Shown here one piece after another: positions 1 through 12,113 of a DNA stretch of 64,000 nucleotides (position 1 is the first letter of the stretch; every line of letters begins with the position of its first letter). Position numbers and translations under genes: made by a program. A model generated the notes under the pieces. It did not search any database, was not told the origin of the DNA, and was given only the letters and a program-made list of their open reading frames with translations. The DNA comes from Petunia secreta (lineage: Eukaryota > Streptophyta > Magnoliopsida > Solanales > Solanaceae): NCBI GenBank assembly GCA_029990175.1, contig JARKIP010000023.1, positions 27,113,501 through 27,177,500 on the forward strand. The letters run 5' to 3'.

Positions 1-122
1 TGAACTTTTGGCTTGACGTTATTCCTTCACATTCTTCACACATTCCTTTTTTATTGTATATTCCCTTAGAGGGATGAATATTTCTATTAAGAACTGTAAC
101 TACATTCTTTGGCTGTTTGCAG

Positions 123-699
123 TCAGCAAGAGTTACATATGGGCTTATGCTTCATTTCAGTTTGCAATTGTTATCCTGTTCGCCCATATATTTTATGCAG
201 TGGTAAGAGATTTTTCATTCTTTAGTTTCTTACATTCCTGGCTTCCTTTTCTCTTATGCATGTTGGGAAAGGAGGGGAGAGTAGAGGGAAAGCCAGTTAG
301 GGGAAAGCCAGTGGTGTTTTCAGCTGTAACTATACATAAAGATTTACGGATCTTCTAAATGTGCAGCTTAATGTTAGCGCACTCCTATCGGTGCTGCTTT
401 CATCCTTCACTGGTTTCGGTATTGCAATTAGTACCAATTCTCTCCTTGTAGAGTATTTGAGGTGGAGAGCAAGCAGGCGCCTGCGATCTTCCCCTGCACA
501 AACAAGCAGTACAACGCAGCCACACGTTCTGCCTGATGAAAGATATTATCGCTACATTGGCAACCCCTCAGACCGACAACACCACCATGAGCACCACCAT
601 CATAATAATCAGCAGCGACAAAACCAACCATTGCATAATCCTGCTGTCCGACAGTCAGAAAATCCAGAGCTGCAAGAGATCAGAATCCAGAGTGCTTAA
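123..699 (+). CDS. C-terminal part of a multi-pass membrane protein (two last exons; possibly membralin-like)
   Basis: Two exons are visible: 123-202 (after ...tttgcag, before gtaagag) and 367-699 (after a pyrimidine-rich tract and gtgcag), ending in TAA. Exon 123-202 starts with the last two bases of a split codon, and the junction at 202/367 is in phase 0. The protein reads SKSYIWAYASFQFAIVILF..., a hydrophobic segment, then LNVSALLSVLLSSFTGFGIAI, a second hydrophobic segment, then a basic turn (EYLRWRASRRLR) and a polar tail with a His-rich run (HHHEHHHH) and many Gln/Asn. This is the C-terminus of an integral membrane protein. The arrangement reminded me of plant membralin-like proteins, but that is recollection, not a demonstrated match. 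The upstream exons lie outside the window. Exon boundaries are well supported, the family name weakly. Confidence 0.55.
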
Positions 700-1297
700 C
701 TCAGACGTCTAATCATTTTCTTAGCATCGGGTAAATAGTTTGCAGTCAAATCTATATTTAATGCCGAGTAGTATCAGGCAATTTTGTATTTTAGGGAACT
801 TCTTATCTTGTGCTACTTTAGTAGTACCAGGAAAATTTCACTTGGTACTTAGCTGCACAAGGAATAGGGCACATAGAAAAAGTTTCATTAAGGAGGGGAA
901 AAATGCTTAAATGGGGTAGCATAGGGAGCTGGTAGAGCATTTTATCATGAATTATTTTTGGAAGCATGGAACATTGAATACTTGTGATACTTCATGAAAT
1001 ACAATAGGGTTCATGCTTGATCGCTTGATTAGTAAATCTAGAGAATATTCTTTGTAAGTTTAATATCTTGTTTTAATAGAATTACATCGTAGTGTACTAT
1101 ATCTCTAAATATTCTTCTGCATGCAGAAAGGATAAGACAAATCCGGGTAGTACGGTAGAAGAAGTACAAAATCTGTTGGATTTAACGATCAATTAAAGTC
1201 GAGTTGATATAATGAGGTTAAATTTGGGTTCATATATATTAATAAGTTATATCTAGAGCTTAATTCTACTAAATACTTAATAATGTTTAATGGAATA
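700..1297. other. 3' flank of the membrane-protein gene, no gene seen
   Basis: AT-rich sequence following the TAA at 697-699. It presumably includes the 3' UTR. I see no coding exon or clear repeat structure before the Helitron terminus at 1298. Confidence 0.5.
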
Positions 1298-2649
1298 CTA
1301 GGTAACTGGCCCGCGCATTGCGCGGTTGTGTGCGACTTTTATTAATTTTATGATATGATTTTTCAAATTAGTTAAGAATATATAATAAGTACTTAGTAAG
1401 TGAATTTAAGAGGTGAAAATATGTATATAAATCAGCTATGTTTAAGCCAGAAATATGAAATGCCTATTCTCTAATAAGCAAGTACATATTATACATCATC
1501 TTTTGGCCTGATTTGATATAAACACTAAATTAGAATAAGTTTTATCCTAAATATAGTTACATGTATAATTGTAATTCATTTCTTTTGTTATTAGCAAAGA
1601 CATCAAAAAATAAATAACCTACACAATCACATACACAAAGCTAAAAAGAATAAGGAGAGGAAAATTACAACATCTCAGGACAAAAATGAAAACAAAAAAA
1701 GAAGCTAAAAGGTAAATTTGAATATGTCAAGTTGTCAACAACAGAAGGACAAAAGAAGCAAATGATAACTAAATCTTCATCATATTTGCTTACGGATAGA
1801 CGTCTTCGGGTCATGAGATCATTATAAAACTAAAAGGGAAGTTTAAAGAGAATCTCCCAAGGTGAAGGCAGAATAGAGATGATGACTTGAGGTGTTGAGG
1901 CAAATGAAATTTTTTTATGCCTTTATATAGTTACTTTGGTTGCGGTTTCTTAAGCTGATTGTATTCAACTTCTCCATTACTATACAATTACTGTACACAA
2001 TTGGTACGTGCTTGTTATAAAGGCATAATGATAGTACTCCATTTATAGGTTTGCTTGATGGAAGTTAAAAGATTTTTTTGTTTTTGCTAAGAAGACGTTC
2101 GAGCAAAGAGAACTGTGTCATCTACAGTAAAACATTAAAACTAAAGCATCTTTGTGAGCCCCTTCCTTGACAGTGTCTTCCATACTTGATGCTTTTTCAA
2201 CTGGACAAATGTAATGTGCCTGCTGTGAATGGAAGTAAGAGAACATATAAACAGTCCGGCCATGCTAACTAAATAATCAAAAGATATTCCCTTACCTATT
2301 ACCTGGTGGTGAATGTGGTTTATAAAAGGCACCTGTGATGCTAACCGTGTGGACACTGGACATTGGGCAGTGATTTAGTAGATTTATACATGGAGGAAAC
2401 AATAAATGGTCATTTGACATTTGGGGGTTATCCTTCTATACATAAACGGAAAAGAGTTGTGGAGAATATTAAAAATATAGGCTGAGTTATGGTAGAATTT
2501 GAAACGGCTATCTCCTTAAATCTGATTTATTATGGAGCAATGATTAATACGTTGTAATATTTTGCACTAAAATGAAGAAGAAAAAGATCCAAAGAAGTCA
2601 AGAAAAGCCTAAAACATAAAATCATTGTTTTCTTTACAATTTGAGGTGT
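1298..2649 (-). mobile_element. Helitron-like element, copy 1 (3' terminus at left)
   Basis: Read on the minus strand, the element ends with a GC-rich hairpin (CCGCGCAATGCGCGG), then GCCAGTTAC and CTAG, followed by T. This is the standard Helitron 3' terminus (subterminal hairpin, CTRR, insertion between A and T). Positions 2190-2420 match 4315-4540 of the next element in the same orientation, with many substitutions and small indels. I do not find a 5' terminus matching that of copy 2, so copy 1 is probably truncated at its 5' end or interrupted by copy 2; the right boundary given is only where copy 2 begins. No Rep/helicase coding sequence is visible, so it is non-autonomous. Confidence 0.55.
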
Positions 2650-4848
2650 TTAGGTAACTTGCCCGCGCATCGCGCGGTCTTAGAAACTCTCTCGTTGATC
2701 TTACAAAATGATTATTTTTTAATATTTAAATATTAAAAATAACAAAGCAGATTCATCATTCGTGTAAACACTAAAAATATCGATATACCTCATTGTTAAT
2801 TAATGAATGAAAGGGTTTGATCAATTTTATCATTTTTATATTTTACAACAATAAAAATTTACAATGTTGCGTGATTTTTAAATGATTAAGAATATTTTTA
2901 TTTTTTATTTTTATATTGTTAAGAATATAAAACGTTCAACTTCCGTTCTCAAAGAGTCTCATATCGAGAGGAAGATCTTCTAAAATCAGCTGCAATTTCT
3001 GAATCGCTTGGTTTTTTTTTTTCTTTGCCTTTTCGTGCGAACCCACAACCTATACTTCAATCGATTTTCTTAACCTTGTTAAATACATATATGAACAATA
3101 TGTGTATCATAAGCCGGATACTTCAATCTTGGCTTGTTCTTTTCAATAATATTGAAATACTTAAAAGCAGAATATAAGTATTTAAAAATTTACAAGTCCA
3201 CGGAGCATATTTCGTCAAGTAAGAAAGAAAAAGGCATACAAAGATAGAGAAAAAGAGAATAGAATAAAATATAATACTGAGGGATGATTTATCTTATTAT
3301 ACCAATTTAAGTCCTTTTATATAAACCAACAATTCACTTTATTGAAAAAGCGAGAAAAGATCCGACGCTCTTACATTGTTAAAACTAAAAATATTTGAAG
3401 CATGTCCTTTCATGCAGTACGTCTATTTGCGGTCTGATCATCACTATTAAAGGAAAAAAATTGTCAACTATAAAATGAAGCTTTACATCAAAGTCATTGT
3501 TTTGATAAGCCTTCTCGTTCATGCCTGGTCTCATCCAAATTTAGAACAAACGCCGTTTGACGGAGTAAATTAAACCTTTTGTTATGCTGGCCTTTCTGAA
3601 ATATTAGCCATAGTCCTTTTGGCTAGAGTTTAACTTGCACATTTTTCATGTGTTTACCTTTAGGATCCTACAATTTTGCTGCACAACAATCTACACAACA
3701 AAATAGAACAAAATTAACTAAACACATCGTTACTAATAATTTTTTTTTTAAAAAAAATTTCTCTACCTTTCACAAAGTAGGGGTAAATTTGTGTTAACCT
3801 TACTCTCCTCAAATTCAACTTATGAAATCTCCACTGAGTATGTTGTTGTACATCACTAACAACAAAATTCTTAGTGTAAGCACATGTGCTAATTTAAAGA
3901 AAAAAAATAGAAACTTTTACCAGTGGATCTTGCGAGACCAAACAACTCTGAACTTCTTAATTACCGTATATTCTTCATCAATCTTTTTATTATACTCCTT
4001 TAATCCTGCGACAATCCTTCAAAGAGTTGTAGTATTGACTATTGAGCATTTAACTAAAGTTATCGGGCCACTCAAACAAAAATAATATGACCAATGATTT
4101 TATAAGATATTGTGTCACCATGAAGATGTTATGTCTGGTCGGACTTATTATTTTGTTTTATGTTCTCAAAAATGTTTTTTAAAAAAATAAGAGGAAGAAC
4201 CATACTTGAAAAAGGCAATAGGTGCTAGCTGCAGCCCCATTCATCACCCAATACGCCATATATATACTTTTGTATTGCAGGCTTCAAGTAATATAGAACT
4301 ACTGCAGCCCCCTTAGGTGCTTTCTCAACCGGACAATTGTAATATGTATGTTATGATCGGAAATAAGAGAACATCATATCCACATTTAGGTCATGCTAAT
4401 CAAATAATAAAAAAATATTTCATTAACCTATTACCTGGAGAGGGGATTTATGTGGCAAAGGCACCCGTGACACTAACAATGTGGGAAATAAGGGTTGAGT
4501 TACATTGTTTTATACATGGAGGAATACATTAAATGGTCATAAACTTAAACATTTAACATTTTTGACGTTACCGGCCTTATGGACATGAACGGATGGAGTT
4601 AAGGGTGTTATTAAAAATATAGGTAATGGAGATAGAGATATAAAGAGGCGTGAGTTATTACCATTCATTTCTTCGTTCATTTCTTAATGTTTTCATAAAC
4701 TATTTTTTTTAATTAATTAATGTAAAGATCATTTCTTACATTGGTTTTTTAGACCATTGATTTCTATACATTTTGGAGTGAATGATGGCCATAGAGCTAT
4801 GCCACATCACTTGCCTATGTTTCTCAATTAGAAGATATATAGATGCGA
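2650..4848 (-). mobile_element. Helitron-like element, copy 2
   Basis: On the minus strand the left end reads CCGCGCGATGCGCGGGCAAGT, then TACCTAA, a Helitron-type hairpin followed by CTRR (CTAA); the base after CTAA is A rather than T. The right end (about 4770-4848), read on the minus strand, begins with a TCTATATATCT-type motif and continues with CTAATTGAG, GTGATGTGGCAT and CTATGGCCA. It is closely similar to the 5' end of the plus-strand element starting near 21592, which supports both termini. Length is about 2.2 kb with no Rep/helicase ORF. It shares an internal segment (4315-4540) with copy 1. Confidence 0.6.
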
Positions 4849-5210
4849 TGAAAAGAGTTGACTTGACTGCCAAACACAACTAACTGAACTTACCTTTAGT
4901 TTATGCAAACCCTTAAAAAATATAGTAAATTTAAATAATTACATTTAATAAATTAGTCATTTGACTATATTGTCCTTTATCTCTCTTCAATATTTTAAAC
5001 TGAAATAAATACTACTCCTATTAGGTAAGTTGGGAAAAAAATCATTAATAGTTTCTTGATTTTCTAAACCGGCGCTTATTTTACACTATATAAAGCTAAG
5101 GGCGACACTTAAATTGACCAGAGGGGGTTCTATGTTAAGTTTATAGACGAATTTACTCTAGCAATATGACTCGCTAAGTTTGTAATAGCAACATAATACC
5201 TGTCACGGGC
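4849..5210. other. AT-rich intergenic stretch, nothing recognised
   Basis: No exon-like coding sequence or repeat terminus is apparent between the Helitron 5' end and the start of the GC-rich block at 5211. Confidence 0.4.
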
Positions 5211-6655
5211 CGCACCTTCCCAATGACAGCGGCATACAATTGGCCCGTGCGGCGCTCGTAGTCTCACCTGACTACGAGCCAGCCTGCTCATCGTCCCAGA
5301 TTTCTTGGAAGCTCGCCTCAGTGACCTAGCTTCAACTGTGCCGCCCGAAGGTCACTCCCTTGTGCGCATCTGATATGCGGAAACTTCAGTATGCGCACAT
5401 CTGGGTTTGGCTAAGGACTTGCCTGTCCCTCGCCTGGCACTAAGCATCGCTCCTGCGCGCGCAGTACAATCCTCAAGCTTGGCCCTCGATTTATGCCCTG
5501 ACAATTAGCTATGCTTCGTCCGAATAGGACAACTCTTTAGCCCTTGGCCCTTGTCATATGCATCTTCAAAGATACCTTCCAATGTCTCCTGATAATGGCA
5601 AGCGTAGCCCTCGCATCATATCTCCCTCCTGAGTGTGCAGCGTCGGCCCACGACTGCACGTCTAGGCCAATGAGCCCTTACTTGCATGGTTGAACCCTTG
5701 TCATACTCACAAGTCAATACACGAGGCTCTCAATAGCTCCTCGAGTATTCAACTGACACAGAGGTCTTTATCATATCCGAAGACAGCCCGCAAGGCTTAG
5801 TCTTTCCTCCCCTCAAGCCTCTGTCGCCCGTTGTTCGCCCAATATTGGCCCTCTGGCCACACGCCGTCCATAGAGTCGCCTGACTCGTATGGATACTTGG
5901 AACACTCCTCTGAGATGTTCAGGCAGGCCCTTGAGGTCCTTCCTCAAGGTAGCTCACTTGGTGCGATTTCCTGACAAAGTGCACGAGGAGGGCTGGTAGG
6001 CTGTCACCATGTCTGCCCCCTTATATATGTCTTAAAAAGATAAATCCATGTCTCAACACTTGACATCCTTTGTCCAGAGAATCGTATATGGGCTTAACTT
6101 TCCACTCCGACCTCCAAATGAGGTGCCGTTTGTTCTTAGAGATTCCTCTTGATTTCCTTCACACCTCCATGAAGTTTCATCTCATTCCCATACCCGTGGA
6201 AAGATATATAGCCCTCGAAAGATCATCATAATTACCACAATGCCACTGCTTCTTGGCTAAGTCAAGCCCATAGGCAAACAAGCTCCGATCGGCACCAAAC
6301 TCGGTATGCACACTCTATAGCATCTTAGGAACACGGCCCTCATCTATGTTCCAAGATTCCCACTATAACTCCAAAACATGCGGCACTGACAGTCGTGCCT
6401 GCACACAGCTCGCACGACTGACACTTAGCTTGCGCCACCTGACACTCGTCCAGCACCTTACTGGCCCTCATCTGGCACATGTCTAGCACTTGGCCAAGGC
6501 TTCCCCTCAAGCACGCGCCACAACTAGCCTTCGTCTAGCCGACTGACATTCGTTCAGCGCACGGCCGACACTCGACCGAACGGCTGACACTCATCTGGCC
6601 CGCCTGTGGTGCAAAGACGTTGCGCGCGCAAAGGCATCAAAAAGGCGCCGCCCAA
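5211..6655. repeat. GC-rich non-coding block, possible LTR or other retroelement fragment
   Basis: A sharp rise in GC starts at TGTCACGGGCCGC (5211) and falls back near 6655. The interior is rich in repeated modules such as ggccctc, gcccgc, ctgacactc(g/a)tc and tggcac. The track supplied no ORF here and I see no protein domain. A long, non-coding, TG-starting GC-rich block in plant DNA is often an LTR, but I could not find a matching CA end with a target duplication or a second copy, so LTR identity is a guess. It could also be another repeat or a captured fragment. Confidence 0.4.
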
Positions 6656-7209
6656 CACACCACATGAAAGGAAAAGCGCAATTGATAAGCCTTCTCACAT
6701 AGTAGGTTAATTTGCAAAACAGCTCTTCAAACTCTTTGTAAAAGCTGAATTAAGTACAAAGAAATTAGTAGAAGATCCTAATCTATCAACTTATTTGAAA
6801 CACGATTTAATTTATTAATTATGCTACCTTTTCTTAACGAGTTTAATTAATAATTTAACATACAAATTTTAAAGAATAATCTCATGTAAGTCCCATCTCT
6901 CAGCTCCAACAAGTGAGCAACAAAACCTGGAAATGTTCATTTCCTTTAAACTACAAATGATATGTTACAGACATGGGTAAATAAGTCCGCTTCTCCGACA
7001 GCTAGAATGGCTTGGTTACAGCAGGGTATAACTGTGTATAGTGCTACCAAAACGAAAGGCAGAAAGTACACAGGAAACGAAATTATGCACAAGCGTCATT
7101 CTTCAATCTCCTTTGCTCACTGGCTCCCGCGTATAGTGTGCTCGGGGATTTAGTAAATCCCCTCGACTGAATTACTTTGTACTGCAACATGTCACTAGGT
7201 AGCCTTGAA
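6656..7209. other. 3' flank of the ERGIC-3-like gene
   Basis: AT-rich sequence between the GC-rich block and the stop codon of the minus-strand gene. It probably contains that gene's 3' UTR. No other gene seen. Confidence 0.4.
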
Positions 7210-10200
7210 TTACCGCACAAGACTTCTACTGTTTTTCTTCATAACAGCTTCAAGAAACCTGTACGTCCATCTGTCTAGCATGCCTATTAATCACAGAACA
7301 GCCAAATATGTCAGAAAGTGTGATTGCAAGAAACAGTTCTCGGGGGGATATCTCCAGCAAGTTTTTCAGAGAACATAGGACCAAAAAAACAGATGAAAGT
7401 ACATTTTCAATACTTAACAAGAGACTTATCAGGAAATGTGAATAAGAATGTTCCCAAAATTAGGTCATTCCCAACCTATGACTGTGACAACCACATCATA
7501 ATTTTTTTTAATCTAACTCAACAGATGCAACATAAAGTCCAAAGTCATAGGCAGATACTGGGTCTATACAATCTCAGCTCGATCAGTACGAAACCAATTA
7601 ATATGGAACCAAGTTTGATTTCTAAAGAAAAGATTGGCAGCATCTGAAGATGGACCTGGAGAGTGCAAGGTTAGAGAGAGAAATCTGAACGGAAATTTGT
7701 AGAATGGATATCCCGCAACTGAAAACATTGCATAAAAGATTACAAAACACAGTAGAAATTTTTCTCAGAGGATGAGTTCATTGAGACTCTTGGAAAATTA
7801 TCTCCCCACAAGGAATCACATTCCCAGGCACCAAAATATTCCTAAGCACCTTATTCACACCCGTGAAAATGATTTTCAAGTTCTTCACGCTGATCACGCA
7901 CAACAAAATGTAGAGCACCTTCAGTTCAACTTTTTTTTAATCAAGAACATACATCCACAAGGACAGAATAATAGACACTTCTAGCTTATCAGAGAATGTA
8001 TACTATTTAACTCCTACAGCTAAGTATTAGAGGCAAACCTGTCAAGGCAAAAGTACCACCCAGCACTGCACAGAGCCGAGTGATAAAGTGCAGAAAACTG
8101 CGGCGTTCTTCTCTGATGGTCACAGTAATTGGTGACAAATCATATAAAAAATATACAGCTGCATTCAGTGAGAAAGACACTCAATAAGCAAAAAAAGAAC
8201 AGCAAGCGAAGAAAAAGGGCAGGGATTGATAGGAAGAACTTGTCTATCCAGTAGTTAAGAGACGCAACCTGGCCATGTCCGATCAAACTCATGGATGGGA
8301 GAAAAATATTCCGTTACAGAGAACTGATTAGTTGGCAAAACTTCTTTCGACAAATACCTATATTCAGTGGGAACAATCTACAGAACAAAAACCATAACTT
8401 CAAAATGCAGAATAGTAGGAGCCAAAACAATAATAAAATACTATTCTAACAGAAACTAGGTAAGAGATCCACATAAGTTAACTAGGCCATATATTTCGGC
8501 AACATGTTAATTGTCAACATAAAAGGAGATTTAGGCCTGGGACAGCTAACAGTATCAAGAAAAAAACTCTTCAAGTTATAGAACTGCACAGAATTTCTCC
8601 CTAGGTCCGGATACAGGCGTCAAATTTAGTTCAGCACAAGTATTATGGTAAAAGTTGGAAATCTATCTCATTTAAATTAAGGTGGGTTTGAAAGTGGAGA
8701 AAGCTGATCTCAGAAAACTTTGAAGATTGTTGGAGTAGAAGTGGTTCTCAATTTTTTCTGATACGAATAATGAAAGATTACTGAAAGAGTTTACATTTCA
8801 AGAAAATACAATCTTAAGACAACGTAAAGATAGAAGTAGGATGGGACAGAGGAAGTAGATAAAAAAAAATGCTGTTGAAAGTCATGACCTGATGCAGAAA
8901 AAAATAGTTTCCTCGATTTAAGTTCGAGTGGATATTAGAGATCGTGCACCGCAGTGATGTGTCCACAAAGTACATCGCCCATTTAGTCTAGGCAGAGCGA
9001 AAGCTAAAACAGTTATTTTGGCTCTATAATTACCACAAAAATAAAAACAGAGTCACTTTAGGATTAGAGAATCATTATATTTAAGGTTGTTGCTCTACAG
9101 AGAATGTACCATCTTATGATCTGTATAAGCCAACAATTGGACATATTCAAGTATTGACAGAAACAAGATATTTCCACCTATTTACAACAGAAGAGGTACC
9201 TAAATTCAGGTCATATCTCCTCCTCCTCACATCCAGACGAGAAAAATGATTGATAAAACTAAATAAAATAAAATAAAATAAAAAGAAAGTACTAAAGAAA
9301 AATTGACTGAAGCGTGCAATTGTATATTCATTTCTTCAGTTATATAAAGACACATACCTAAGCCCAAATACTGTAGGCAACATATTCAAACTAAACATCA
9401 ATTTAAATGTCCATAATTTCAAACGAAGGCTGCAAAACCAACCTTAATGTAATATTTGAATGTTCCACTTGCCCCACGCAGAATTCGTGATGTTCCATCA
9501 AGCGGGTTGTTGATGCCTGGATATTTGGGCCCAAACGATAAGTCATGGATGATATGGCTCACATTGACATGAGTAGGAACTTCAAAGATCTGCAGTTGTT
9601 AGAAAAAAATATACAAAGAGTAAGCAAATACTGGAAGCAAGAAATGGTGAATTAATCTGATCACAGCTGATAGACCAATCCCTAAAATGTCAATGTTTTC
9701 AAATCTCTTTTAGATGCCACTTTGGGAGGAAGCTAATGTACCTCAGAACAGGACCAAAACATAAAATAAGACCAGTTCATGCAGCAGACAGACCCTTTTT
9801 TCTTTTTGACTTTTGAGAATTACAGCAGACAGATAAAGAAATGTGGTTTACTGTTTTACCTATAAATAAAAAGTATATGGCTTGCCTGTCACAGCAACTT
9901 AATGGGTAATCATATCATCAGATTTAAGTAACATCAAACTAGCTAGGGCACAATCAATTGAATAAGACACAGAGATATTGGACAGCACAAGTACAGAAGA
10001 AATGGTAAATCTCTACCAACAAATGAGAATCTCCCTTTTAGCTAAACCACCAAGATACTCGAACTATATTAGATTCGCATATCTCTCAGAGGTTCCCCTT
10101 ACTTTCTTAAGAAATAAAAACTATTAGTATTAATTTTTAGCATCTGCAAACTAGAAACCTACAAAGATTTCTTCATACATAATAAACAATAACTTACAAT

Positions 10201-12057
10201 AGAAAACAAAGTTAAATGGAGTAGTCAATATCTTCTATCAGGTTGTGTATCATTGCAAAAATCTCATAAGACAGAAATCCAAGAGGGCTAACCTTTTGAG
10301 CAACAAAAATGTTCAACCCATGAATAGATATATGGAAATTTCCAGCAACACGTTGGACATCCAGAACACCGTAGACCTGCACTAAAAATACAATTAGCAA
10401 TATGCAACACTACCATCTCTTATTTAGCCCAAGTATTTGGTACTTCCAAGGATAAGGTACGAATCCCCAGGTGCACGCATGAGATGCCTTTTTGTATAGA
10501 TGATTGGGTGTCTTTTGTAGAGAACTATTTGGTGTAGGTTCCCTACTTTTTGGTATATGTCCTGTATACGGGGTTTACCCCTTCTTCATTTAATAAAAGT
10601 CTTTACTTTATCCAAAAGAGTATGAATTCCCAAATCTCATTCCTAGTCATATTTCTGAGGAATAAAGAAGAGAGTGGGATCAGAAATAAAATAAAAAGCT
10701 ACAAATGAAAAGAGGCTAAAACATACTCTGCAGCCCTCCCCATTAGCCATTGCTTGCTTAACCTTCTTAATCATATTTTCAGCATCTTCATCGAACCGCT
10801 GCAGATGGATTTTATCTTCCGAATCATCATGATGGTCTTTATGCGCATCTGGTCAGAGTTTTTAGTTAGAAACGTGTTACTAAACATATCGCCAATTCCT
10901 ATCTAAAAAACATCATAAAAGTTCAAGGTGGTAGCACAATCAATAGATTCATCATTGTAAAATTCATCATCATAAACACAATTACTCGCAATCATTTTCT
11001 TCTTGCAAGTAGCATAGCTTCAGTTTCAGAATTACATTAAAAAGTTAATTCCAAACATAACTGGAGACATGTTCTCATTAATAACACTTATCAAAAGAAA
11101 TTCCAAAAAAAAAACTTTTTTCCTCAGGAGCTCAATGCGAACTAAAGGAAAACCACAGCAAACATAACACCTGGACAACGAGAGGAGAGAGTCACACAAA
11201 GTTTATGCCCAGGGTCAAGAGCAGAACACAAAGACAATACCATGTTTATGAGCTTCGTGTTCCTTTTCCACAAGGTCTGACAAATACTCAGTGCCGATAA
11301 TATGGCCATCATTGTTCAAGCGAAGCTGCAAAAAACTCTCAATAATTAAGCACAATGTTCTCATAACTCCTTAAAAAATATGGGATAGTGAAAAAGAGAA
11401 CATATGTGCTTGGACAGGCAAAGGAAGTAGGTACTGCAAGAGAAACAAAGATTACGCTATGAAGTGAAAAGCAACAACTCTGTTAAACTATGCAACATAA
11501 GACAACTAACAAGTCACACAAGATACCCTTCAAACTTTACAAGCCTTGCAACGAGGAATGTGGTGGACAAACAAAATGCAAAAAGTAAGTGCAAACTCCA
11601 GGGTCAGGCAACTCAAACTTTGTAAGTAAAGGAGGTCCATCAAGAATGGATTGTCAGCTGAAGTACTGTGTGAACTGAAGAAATATTAAATAAGAAAACG
11701 CTTAATTACTCTTAACTCCTTTTGGCTACCTACACAGTATGTCCTACATGGAGTATATACACACTTACAAGAGAGAGTCCTTGAAACATAAGTTAGCCTG
11801 AACTATAGGCTATAGCTGTCCTATCTCTGCCTTCAGGTATTTGAGTTATCACAAAGTCATACAATCTTTATTTCACAGATACACATACACACTATACATA
11901 CTCGACACGCCCCAGTCTAGGCCTTGTAGGGTGCGACTGCTGCCTAGGAGTCCTCCTTGGTCTTGTTATCTAACACTCTGTTGTCCCCAATTGTTGTGCC
12001 ACAACAAGAGTCCAGCAATAGAAATCATAATTGTCCTCCTCGTGAAAAAAGCGGAAA

Positions 12058-12113
<56 letters not shown>

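Noticed and set aside
361..699. A free-standing 112-aa gene starting at 361
   Set aside because: The first codon is GTG in an intron acceptor context (ttctaaatgtgcag). The sequence is better explained as the last exon (367-699) continuing from 123-202 in the same phase.
6962..7984. Small plus-strand ORFs (63, 107 and 70 aa) over the 3' part of the ERGIC-3-like gene
   Set aside because: They lie antisense to its last exons and introns, and have no family motif.
10440..10625. Possible LINE/SINE 3' end (gggtttaccccttcttcattt, aataaaag) in an intron
   Set aside because: The pattern is suggestive but has no coding remnant, no defined boundary and no target duplication, so not listed as a feature.
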